DNA of 64,000 nt from Pseudomonas shahriarae. GTDB taxonomy: Bacteria > Pseudomonadota > Gammaproteobacteria > Pseudomonadales > Pseudomonadaceae. This document shows positions 16,790-24,336 of this stretch, in pieces (positions within the stretch are counted from its first letter, which is position 1; every line of letters starts with the position of its first letter). A program made the translations under genes and the position numbers. Location of the stretch: the NCBI RefSeq assembly GCF_014268455.2, contig NZ_CP077085.1:4319001-4383000 (forward strand), written 5' to 3'. The notes below the pieces were generated by a model that saw nothing but the letters and a program-made list of their open reading frames with translations, had not been told where the DNA came from and ran no database searches.

Positions 16790-19420
16790 TCACTGGCACT
16801 CTACTTTGGCGTAACTGACGACGTTGCCTTCGCTGCTTTTGGGTAACTGATAGCGGGCGTGACACGCCTGACGTGTTCCCGGCCCCCAGCTCACAGACAA
16901 GTCTCCCGTGAGCGGCAAGCCCGCCAGATAAACCTGACCGTTTTCACCGACGATGCTGCCGCCTTTGCCGTCCTGCCGTTCAACGGTAGAACCGAACGGC
17001 ACAGGTTGGCCGTTGGTTTGCACCAGAGTCACTAGTGCTCTTACACCGACGCGCGTGATGAACTCGGCCCTTACCAGTGCACCGCGGGTAGGCACTACGT
17101 TCATGACGGGTTCGTCCAGATCGGCATTGTCTTTGAGCGAGGTGGTGTCCAGTGCGATTCGATTGGTGTGATAGGTGGTTGCATAAGGCATCACCGCGTA
17201 GCCGCGCCAGTCGGTCCTGACGCCGGTCGCGTTTTCAATCTTGACTCCAGTGGCGCCTGGCGCCTTGATCAACACGTTGGTATCCCCCAATGGCTGGCTG
17301 AAGGTCACGCCGTTGGCGTGGCCCACTAAACCGCCGCTCAGCCCAACGGTGACTTGCTGGTAGTTTCGGTTGTAGCTGTAACCGGCAGAGCCGTTGCCAT
17401 AGCCGCCCTGATAGCGCAGATTCGCACTTCCGCTTGCGCCCCCCTGGTCACCGTAACCTTGTTGTACGCTGTAATTCAGGTTGTTATCCGCCGTTGCAGT
17501 ACCACTTACACCTGCACGCTGGGTCATCTGACCGTGTGTATCGGTATTAGCCGAATAAGTGCCGTACATCGTGTTTCGGGAGCTGGTAATGTCGGTGCTC
17601 TTGCCGCCCTTGGACAGCCAGTCACCCAACGGAAAAGACAAGTTCAACGATAACTGGTTATCCGAACCGCCCATGCTCGCGCTTTTATTGTAGCTATACG
17701 TCACGTTGTAATTGATATCGCGCCAAAAGCCGCTATATCCCAACTGCCATAGATCATCGGTTTTGTCGCTGTTCCAGTAGGACTGACGGCTGCCGCTCAG
17801 GAATACCGAGCCTTTATTCCCCAATTGCTGGGTGACGCTCACTTGCGTATGGCCTTTGCGGGTGTAATTGAGGTTGAAGTAATCCTGGTAGGTCGGTTTT
17901 ATCTCCACCGGCCCATCTTGAGCATTCACCTTGTACCCGCTCATTTGGCGGTAACTGGTATCATCCAGCGTATAAAAACCTTGGGTTGAAAAGCGATAGC
18001 CCAGCAATTGAAAGTTTGTGCCCAACTGGTTTAGCGACTTGGCATACAAAAAGCGCAACGATTGCCCCTGATGCCGGCTGTCATCGGCGAGTACGCTATT
18101 CGCCTGGGTCAAATCTGCCGACACTGCACCCCATGTCCCCAGGTTAACCCCCGACCCAACGGCGAAGGCAGTGTAATTGTTGGCGAGTTGCGAGCCACCA
18201 TAAAGCGTGATGCCATGCGGGCCGCCCCAGATAACAGTACCTTGGCCAAAACCTGGTTTACCCTGTTCTATCGTGTTACTGCGATACTGCCCCACCGTCA
18301 GCGCATACTTTACCCGCCCTTCACGTTGCAGCACTGGCACTCCCGAGTAAGCCACAGTGAAAGTATTTTCCGAGCTATCAGCTTCGGTCACCGTAACTTT
18401 CAAGTCCCCGCTGCTGGAGGTAGGGTAAAGATCACTAATTTCAAAAGGTCCTGGCGCGACGTAGGTTTGATAAATGACATAGCCATTTTGTTTGATGGTG
18501 ATTTTGGCATTACTGTTGGCAATCCCTCTCACGGTAGGTGCAAACCCGCGCAAACTGTCCGCCAGCATGTTGTCATCTGAAGCCAATTGCGCGCCGCGAA
18601 ACCCCAAGCTGTTGAAAACGTCACTCGGGGTAGAGCTATCACCTAACGTCAGTTCTGACTTCAGGGGTGCAATCGTGCGTTGCGCATAGGTACTGATGCT
18701 CTGCCATTCGTTAGTGCCGCGTCCATAGCCGTTGCTGTAGATCAAGCTGGACGTGTTACGGAAACGCCAGGCACCCAAGTTAACACCGCTATCCAGCCCC
18801 AGAAAACCGTAGTTGGCGCTGCCCCCACCCATACTGTTACGGGTGTTGCTGCCGGTAAAGTTGTAGTTCAGCAACAATGCGTTAATGCCATGATCCCACT
18901 CATCGGGTGAAACGTAGCCCCGTGCATTACTTTTCAGAGCAGCCTGTGGGATGCTGATGTACAGACGCTGACCTTCAAAGTCGAACCGCGCCCCAGCCTG
19001 GGGTATGGCTGCCGCCAGATCGATGCACTTATCCGGCAGAGCGCCTTGCAGCAAGGTCAATGATTCAACTTTCACACCCACACGCTCCAAATGCTCACGG
19101 GTAATGCAGGCACTCAACCCGGAGTCATCCAACTGCGCTTCGCCTTCTGATGCACGATGGCGCGCTCCAAACGAAAGGTTCTGGGTGGACATATATTCAT
19201 CATTCAAATAGATTTCAACGCGGTAGTTGCCCGGAGCCTGCCCTTCACCTTTTTCGAAACGCGAAAGGTCGGCGACCGCATTTGGGTCACCAGACAGAAA
19301 GGCCGGGTTAAAGAACTCCTCTGCCTTCGTGGCGGTACTGACAATGCAAGCCATGCAAAAGCTGACCGTAAAAAAAACACTGCCAGCAGACTTAGATTTA
19401 TTAAGATTAATCGTTAGCAT
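16790..19420 (-). CDS. Outer membrane usher of a chaperone-usher fimbria
   Basis: 876 residues, the usual size of FimD/PapC ushers. Signal peptide ends near 'TATKA'; then the N-terminal periplasmic chaperone-binding domain ('FFNPAFLSGDPNAVADLSRFEKGEGQ'), a 24-strand pore with plug and 'GLDSGVNLGAWRFRN' and 'SYSNKASMGG'-like strands, and C-terminal domains with 'GENGQVYLAGLP' and two Cys ('QACHARYQ', 'AKVECQ'). It exports and assembles subunits delivered by the chaperone encoded upstream, 123 bases away. The frame is intact. Confidence 0.95.
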   Translation of the reverse strand: MLTINLNKSKSAGSVFFTVSFCMACIVSTATKAEEFFNPAFLSGDPNAVADLSRFEKGEGQAPGNYRVEIYLNDEYMSTQNLSFGARHRASEGEAQLDDSGLSACITREHLERVGVKVESLTLLQGALPDKCIDLAAAIPQAGARFDFEGQRLYISIPQAALKSNARGYVSPDEWDHGINALLLNYNFTGSNTRNSMGGGSANYGFLGLDSGVNLGAWRFRNTSSLIYSNGYGRGTNEWQSISTYAQRTIAPLKSELTLGDSSTPSDVFNSLGFRGAQLASDDNMLADSLRGFAPTVRGIANSNAKITIKQNGYVIYQTYVAPGPFEISDLYPTSSSGDLKVTVTEADSSENTFTVAYSGVPVLQREGRVKYALTVGQYRSNTIEQGKPGFGQGTVIWGGPHGITLYGGSQLANNYTAFAVGSGVNLGTWGAVSADLTQANSVLADDSRHQGQSLRFLYAKSLNQLGTNFQLLGYRFSTQGFYTLDDTSYRQMSGYKVNAQDGPVEIKPTYQDYFNLNYTRKGHTQVSVTQQLGNKGSVFLSGSRQSYWNSDKTDDLWQLGYSGFWRDINYNVTYSYNKSASMGGSDNQLSLNLSFPLGDWLSKGGKSTDITSSRNTMYGTYSANTDTHGQMTQRAGVSGTATADNNLNYSVQQGYGDQGGASGSANLRYQGGYGNGSAGYSYNRNYQQVTVGLSGGLVGHANGVTFSQPLGDTNVLIKAPGATGVKIENATGVRTDWRGYAVMPYATTYHTNRIALDTTSLKDNADLDEPVMNVVPTRGALVRAEFITRVGVRALVTLVQTNGQPVPFGSTVERQDGKGGSIVGENGQVYLAGLPLTGDLSVSWGPGTRQACHARYQLPKSSEGNVVSYAKVECQ

Positions 19421-19543
19421 AAGCCCCTACCAGCACCTGAAAGCACGGCGCAACATGACGCTTTTCAAACGTTTCCATGCAGCGATGGAAAATCATTTAC
19501 TTGAGCATGTGAGAATATTGAGCGGCAATGTAATTCAAACTTA

Positions 19544-20254
19544 TTACTTCAATGGCACCGTTGTGACAGGCGTGATGGCGCCGTAATCATTTACTGTTTG
19601 GTAACTGACAGCTCCTGAAGCACTGTCTGGAATCGACACACTACTGTTGCTCATCGGCGGAACCATAGTATTTGGCAAGTTACGCGTACCGATCGCCAGA
19701 CTGACGAGCGAAACATAATAGGGCGATGGGTTCTCAATTTTCAGCACTTCGCCCTGACGCGAGAACTTCAATTGCCCAGGTGCGTCAGCAGCAGTTGAAG
19801 GCAAATTGGCAGGCCGCACAAACAACTTGACCCGCGACAAGATAGCAATCTGCAGTACGTTCTTATCCTGTAAATCGTCACGCTCAACAGCAGGAATGGC
19901 CTTGCTGTTTAGCCAAAATACACTTTCGCGGTCTTTCGGCAAATCAGCGCCGACATACATGATGCGCAAGGTATTCTCACTTTTGGGTTTACTGACAAAC
20001 AATGGTGGCGTCACCACAAAGTCAGATGACTTCTTCTCAGCAACGTCATCAACCCACGATTGAATCAGGAAACGATTTTTTTTGTCGCTGTTGTTCACCG
20101 CCAGCGATACTTGTTTGGCGCCGGCCGGATAAACAACTCGCGTTGCGCCCAGCGCAACACCACCAGCCTGTGCCGTTAAGGTGTAAAAGGAGCTGAATAT
20201 AACAATTAAGCCAGCTGTTACATTGCGAAAGCGTAAAGCGTACTTTATCAACAC
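19544..20254 (-). CDS. Periplasmic fimbrial chaperone
   Basis: 236 residues, FimC/PapD type. Signal peptide ends near 'LTAQA'. The first Ig domain has the 'GVALGATRVVYPAGAKQVSLAVNNSD' strand pair with the conserved Arg, and the G1 donor strand is seen in 'NTLRIMYV'; 'ESVFWLNSKAIP' is the family signature. The start is GTG 20254 (or TTG 20251) with AAGGGG upstream. It caps pilins in the periplasm until they reach the usher. Between it and the major pilin gene lies a broken pilin gene. Confidence 0.93.
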   Translation of the reverse strand: MLIKYALRFRNVTAGLIVIFSSFYTLTAQAGGVALGATRVVYPAGAKQVSLAVNNSDKKNRFLIQSWVDDVAEKKSSDFVVTPPLFVSKPKSENTLRIMYVGADLPKDRESVFWLNSKAIPAVERDDLQDKNVLQIAILSRVKLFVRPANLPSTAADAPGQLKFSRQGEVLKIENPSPYYVSLVSLAIGTRNLPNTMVPPMSNSSVSIPDSASGAVSYQTVNDYGAITPVTTVPLK

Positions 20255-20299
20255 AAAAACCCCTTTAAATTAACAAGTACAACGCCTGCCCGGTAGCGA

Positions 20300-20644
20300 T
20301 CATTGGTACGAAACAGCAAACCAGGTACAGGTATTCGCGTTACCGCCGTTCATCTCACGAGCAGAAAAACGAAACAACATCGCACCCTCACGCAGAAGAA
20401 CCAGTGACTCGGATGCAGCGTTAGGCACAACGCCGTTTCCGGCATTACAAAAATTAGCCAGCCCGACGCTGGCAGCAGAGTTTTTACCACTCTCTATACT
20501 GAAATTTGCACAACGCGCTCAGCCGAAACACCGCAGGCTTGCGCCGTAATTGCACCACAGATATGAACAACCCCACCATTGATCAGTACGTTGTATTTGT
20601 TGCTAGCAACAGCAGTCAAAGAACGACAGAACAGAGCCGCGCAT
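20300..20644 (-). pseudogene. Broken fimbrial subunit gene
   Basis: Minus-strand pieces in different frames join to a pilin-like protein: a Leu/Ala-rich start, 'NKYNVLINGGVVHICGAITAQACGVSAE' (compare 'LSNGGTVHFKGEIVNAACSVSAD' of the major pilin), then after a shift 'NFSIESGKNSAASVGLANFCNAGNG' and an end 'CTWFAVSYQ'. At least two frameshifts (one near the start, one about 20510) stop it. It fills the space between the major pilin and chaperone genes, so the operon once had another subunit. Confidence 0.55.
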
Positions 20645-20743
20645 AGCGGTGTTTAGCACTCAAAAACAACCCCCAGATGCGATTAGCCCTGCCACCTTCC
20701 CTGGCAGCACTGTCGTCCTTAGTATCCGTGTGCTACAGAAGCA

Positions 20744-21304
20744 TTACTCGTATTGCATGGTAAAGGTTGCGTCTGCGTCTGCCGCACCCGGCGTCACTGC
20801 CGCAAGCGTTGACTTATAACGCGCATTGAGTGCCAACACGTTGTCGCCATCTTTCAGCTGGTGAGACGCAGAGAACATCCCGCTATTGGGCACTAACACT
20901 GCCCCCTGACTATCGGATATTTCAATACCCACACCGCCGGCTGCACCGGACGAACCGCCACCGATATTGCTGACAGCAAGCACGCTAGGGTCAGCAGCAT
21001 CAACGGTACCAGTGAAGGCCACAGAAGCCTTGGAAGAAACTGTACTGTCACAATCCTGCAACTTGATAGTGAAAGGAACCAATCCAGTTTTGTCGCCTAC
21101 CGCTTTGAACTTCGCAGATCGGTACTGCCCCAATGTTACTGTCTGGTCCGCTGAGTCGGCACTGACCGAGCAGGCAGCATTAACAATTTCACCTTTAAAA
21201 TGTACGGTCCCACCGTTCGACAGAACCGGGGCGGCCATAACACCAATGCTGGACATCAGCAAAGACGCCGCCACAAGAGTCTGTACAGAAGAATTAATAC
21301 GCAT
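20744..21304 (-). CDS. Major fimbrial subunit (FimA-like pilin)
   Basis: 186 residues. Signal peptide ends at 'GVMA'; the mature pilin has 'LSNGGTVHFKGEIVNAACSVSADS', paired Cys ('AACSV', 'LQDCDS') and a C-terminal donor-strand motif 'ADADATFTMQYE'. First gene of the operon with AGGAGC 8 bases before the ATG, as expected for the most abundant subunit. The A/T-rich 280 bases upstream should hold the promoter; I see no clear consensus. The small size and Gly/Ser-rich loop near residue 120 are normal for the family. Confidence 0.9.
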   Translation of the reverse strand: MRINSSVQTLVAASLLMSSIGVMAAPVLSNGGTVHFKGEIVNAACSVSADSADQTVTLGQYRSAKFKAVGDKTGLVPFTIKLQDCDSTVSSKASVAFTGTVDAADPSVLAVSNIGGGSSGAAGGVGIEISDSQGAVLVPNSGMFSASHQLKDGDNVLALNARYKSTLAAVTPGAADADATFTMQYE

Positions 21305-21583
21305 GCTTTTTAGCTCCTGGATAGTTATTAGTGCTTAAACACTTGGAAAATCAAAATGAATCTGCACTTGCGAGATAAACCGAGCAAGTTCAAAAATATT
21401 ACCTAACAACTAAGAAAAAGAAATGTAGAAAATTCACCTTTTTTACAGCGAAATTTCATTCTAGTGCAAACACTCACCCACCCCTTCCTCCCTCAACTAA
21501 TAGTGTGACACCCCCCCTGTAAAATCCCCGATCAAGTTCGAGGACATGCCGAAATACGCACAACTAACTGATCCGAGTCAGCC

Positions 21584-22010
21584 ATGAACCAGATAAGCTT
21601 TTCTGATTGTGAGTACGCCGATAAACTCAAGTAAACACGGCGCAAATGTTTCCTCGCCGAGATGGATATAGTTACGCCCTAGGCAGACCTATTGGGGCTG
21701 ATCGAGACTTTCTAGCCCAAGGCCGGCGGCGGCATAAAATTGAGACCATGCATTTATTCATCCGTCACAGAACTGGTTATTCCTGAGTGATCCAGCCATG
21801 GAAGAAGCTCTTTACGAAACCGACGATCATAAGCGTTCAGCGCTTACTGAAGAAGTATAGGCTCGCCCCTGCAACCCTTGTAGCCATCACCGGCTACTTG
21901 CAAGAAAAGACCTGTCGCTGCGCCAGGACACCCTCGTCGATTCTACTATCATTCATGTTTCAAGCTTGGCCAATAACGTGGAAGGAGCGCGCAATCTCTA
22001 ACCCCTCCAC
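21584..22010 (+). pseudogene. IS5-family transposase remnant
   Basis: ATG 21584 begins 'MNQISFSDCEYADKLK', a typical IS5-family N-terminus, but it stops at once; the same frame goes on as 'FLAEMDIVTP', stop, 'ADLLGLIETF', stop, 'PKAGGG', then shifted 'LSDPAMEEALYET' and, after a deletion, 'LSLRQDTLVDSTIIHVSSLANN' with the catalytic Asp. Three or more stops and shifts; the C-terminal half is gone. An old, dead insertion between the fimbrial promoter and the parA scrap. Confidence 0.68.
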
Positions 22011-22608
22011 TGGCTTTCCAAACCAACAAAATCCAATCTCCAAAGACCCACCACAAGAAGGTGGTGACCTAAAGCTTTAATTCGTAGTTAAAGAATCCAA
22101 TCCAACTCAAGAAAGCAGTACCTGATTGGATGCGTGGTACCGATAGTGGTCGTAACTCTGAAGATATTTCCTCTTTGACAAAGACACCAAACAAAACACG
22201 AGAGCCGTGATGGCCTCTAATTAAAATGCTCACAAAAATCTTTAACATGATCAAGCCGCCGCTAAACCATCGAAAACATACAGAGACTTTCCCAGCCGAC
22301 GCCCCCCACAATAAAGTATTTACACTACTGTCCTGGCACCGCGCATTCAATCACGAATGACTGGCCACCCTCCTGCCGTCCATGCCAGCTAGGTACGGGA
22401 CTCCAAAGCACTGCCCCCCTAGAAGCAAGCCGATGTGCGCACGCAGCATCGGACGCCAACGTAATTAAACGTAACGCACTGAGCTCGTTGAACGCGGCGG
22501 CATTCATGATCATGCTGAAAACTTGCGAAGGCCATCTCAGGAAAAATCTTATCAGGGTAAAAAAAGAAACAAATAGGAGTGGGACTAAAATTAAGAGCCG
22601 CACGATTC
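22011..22608. other. Stretch without recognisable genes
   Basis: Only short, unconvincing frames on both strands, no ribosome sites and no family matches I can name. It lies between transposase and parA scraps, so it is probably decayed mobile DNA. Confidence 0.45.
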
Positions 22609-22712
22609 AGTCGTCGTTTTATACCTTAACGCATGAGGTATCTGGCGGCGCTTACGAACTGATCGCCAACGCAGCCCGATCATCTGCCTCACCTGCATTC
22701 CCAAGCCACCAC
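22609..22712 (+). pseudogene. Scrap of a second ICE parA gene
   Basis: The plus strand reads 'SSFYTLTHEVSGGAYELIAN', aligning with 'SSFYALTHEAPGGAYELIAN' of the truncated parA at 12611-13165, then diverges through a small deletion and shows a worn match to the following 'IISQTCIPN' region. The DNA is similar but not identical, so this is an independent copy. It marks the right edge of the patchwork island, 100 bases before the fecI-like gene. Confidence 0.68.
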
Positions 22713-22760
22713 TCTCAGTAGCCGGCCACTCAAATGGCAGCCCCAAAAAAACATTGTTAA

Positions 22761-22779
22761 TACGAAACATTATCATTAA
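22761..22779. promoter_or_regulatory. Fur-box-like site ahead of the sigma factor gene
   Basis: The stretch around ACATTATCATTAA reads on the minus strand as AATGATAATGT, close to half of the Fur consensus GATAATGATAATCATTATC. It lies about 40 bases before the fecI-like ATG, where Fur repression is expected. Confidence 0.5.
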
Positions 22780-22812
22780 AGTGCATGACTTTCCGCTGCG
22801 TGACCCCTGCCA

Positions 22813-23319
22813 ATGTCGAGCATGACCACCGACGAGCTTGAGCTGGCCTTCCGGGCCCATGCCAGCGAGTTGCGTTCGTTTCTTCATCGCCAGTTGCGAA
22901 ATCCTGAGGCTGCGGCCGATCTGACTCAGGAAACCTACCTCCGCCTGCTCCGTCAGCCGCCGCGCAAGCCGGTGCTCAATCTTCGCGGTTTTATCTTTAA
23001 AATTGCTCGAAACTTGGCCATTGATCATGCACGCAGCAGGCAAACCCGAGAGCACCTCGACGAAGGCATGGGCTATCTTTACGAAGTGACAGGTGAAAGC
23101 CCGGCGCTGTTCGATGTCGTGGTTGCACAACAAGATCTCGCGGCAATGGCCCACGCCCTGCACCGTTTACCTGCCCAGTGCCAGCAAATATTTACGTTGT
23201 GTCGGCTGCAAAACCTGCCCCACAAAGAAGTGGCTTTGCAACTGCAAGTCTCGACCAGTACGGTTGAAAAACAATTAGCCATTGCGCTCGGCTTTCTCAG
23301 CCAATGCCTACAACGATAG
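22813..23319 (+). CDS. FecI-family ECF sigma factor (iron)
   Basis: 168 residues. Region 2 ('ELRSFLHRQLRNPEAAADLTQETYLRLLR') and region 4 ('LHRLPAQCQQIFTLCRLQNLPHKEVALQLQVSTSTVEKQL') are both clear and typical of iron-starvation sigma factors. The start may be ATG 22813 or 22822; neither has a strong ribosome site. With the FecR-like anti-sigma and the TonB-dependent receptor downstream it makes a cell-surface signalling trio: siderophore binding outside switches on receptor transcription. A Fur-box-like site lies upstream. Confidence 0.93.
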   Translation: MSSMTTDELELAFRAHASELRSFLHRQLRNPEAAADLTQETYLRLLRQPPRKPVLNLRGFIFKIARNLAIDHARSRQTREHLDEGMGYLYEVTGESPALFDVVVAQQDLAAMAHALHRLPAQCQQIFTLCRLQNLPHKEVALQLQVSTSTVEKQLAIALGFLSQCLQR

Positions 23320-23324
23320 CCGGT

Positions 23325-24260
23325 ATGCACGATCAACCCGACACCACCCCGTCCGTTACCGAGGTTCAGCGCACTGCCCATGCATGGGTGATTCGCCTCA
23401 CCTCGGGTTCGGCGCTGCCCTCTGATCGGGCAGAGGCACGGGCGTGGTGCGAGCAGGCACCGGAGCATCAGCGGGCTTTTGTCGAGGCGCGGCGGGTGTG
23501 GTGTTTAAGTGCGTATCTGGCCGAGCCTCCTGCTGCAGTACGACCATCTTTGCGGCGAATGTGGGCGATGGGCATCGCGGCGTCGTTGGTGCTCGGTCTT
23601 GGTGTGGCGTGGATGCAACGCATGGCATTGGATGCGGACTATTACACTGGCACCGGTGAGCGTCGACAGGTCGTCCTTGCTGATGGCTCGCACATCACCC
23701 TGAATGCCAACAGCGCTGTCGATGTGAATCTCACGGGCAATGGGCGGCGCATTACCCTGCGCAAGGGCGAGGCCCTGTTCAATGTAACGCCGGACCCGCA
23801 GCGCCCCTTCAGTGTGCAGGCTGGTGCCTTCAACGCAACGGCCCTGGGTACGATCTACGCAGTGCGCCGTGAGGGCGAACACGTTGATGTCACGGTGCGC
23901 CGCGGCCGTGTGGCCGTCACCGACGGACCTGACACGGTGACGCTGGGCGTTGGCGAGACCGTTGCCGGACGTGCCGACGGCCTGGGCGCCAAGCAGCGCG
24001 TGGATGTCGACAAGAGTCTGGCGTGGGAGCAGGGTCGCTTGGTATTTGAGTTGACACCACTGGCGCAGGTGTTGGAGCAGGTCGAACGCTATCGGCCGGG
24101 GATTTTCATAATACGAGACCCGCGCCTGGGCGCGCTCAAGGTCAGCGGCACCTTTCAACTCGATCATTTGGACGAGGGCTTGGCCACGTTGGAGAAGGTC
24201 TTCCCACTCAGAATCGAGCGCTACACGAACTACCTGCTGGTGGTTTCACCCAAAACTTAA
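23325..24260 (+). CDS. FecR-family anti-sigma factor
   Basis: 311 residues from ATG 23325, 5 bases after the sigma gene stop; an ATG at 23304 would overlap it by 16 bases. The cytoplasmic N-terminal domain has the invariant Trp residues ('AHAWVIRLTSG', 'ARAWCEQAPEHQRAF'), one membrane helix lies near residues 79-97 ('MWAMGIAASLVLGLGVAW'), and the periplasmic FecR and STN-like parts follow ('RQVVLADGSHITLNANS'). It holds the sigma factor until the receptor's N-terminal domain signals. Confidence 0.92.
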   Translation: MHDQPDTTPSVTEVQRTAHAWVIRLTSGSALPSDRAEARAWCEQAPEHQRAFVEARRVWCLSAYLAEPPAAVRPSLRRMWAMGIAASLVLGLGVAWMQRMALDADYYTGTGERRQVVLADGSHITLNANSAVDVNLTGNGRRITLRKGEALFNVTPDPQRPFSVQAGAFNATALGTIYAVRREGEHVDVTVRRGRVAVTDGPDTVTLGVGETVAGRADGLGAKQRVDVDKSLAWEQGRLVFELTPLAQVLEQVERYRPGIFIIRDPRLGALKVSGTFQLDHLDEGLATLEKVFPLRIERYTNYLLVVSPKT

Positions 24261-24307
24261 CTATTTTTACGGTTATGGGCGTGTCACCCGTCTTCCCTCC
24301 CTATAGC

Positions 24308-24326
24308 GATAATGATTCGTATTAGG
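24308..24326. promoter_or_regulatory. Fur-box-like site ahead of the receptor gene
   Basis: GATAATGATTCGTATTAG matches the first half of the Fur consensus exactly and the second half partly. It sits 11-29 bases before the receptor ATG, overlapping the probable promoter and leader. Confidence 0.6.
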
Positions 24327-24336
24327 GAGAGCTCCG

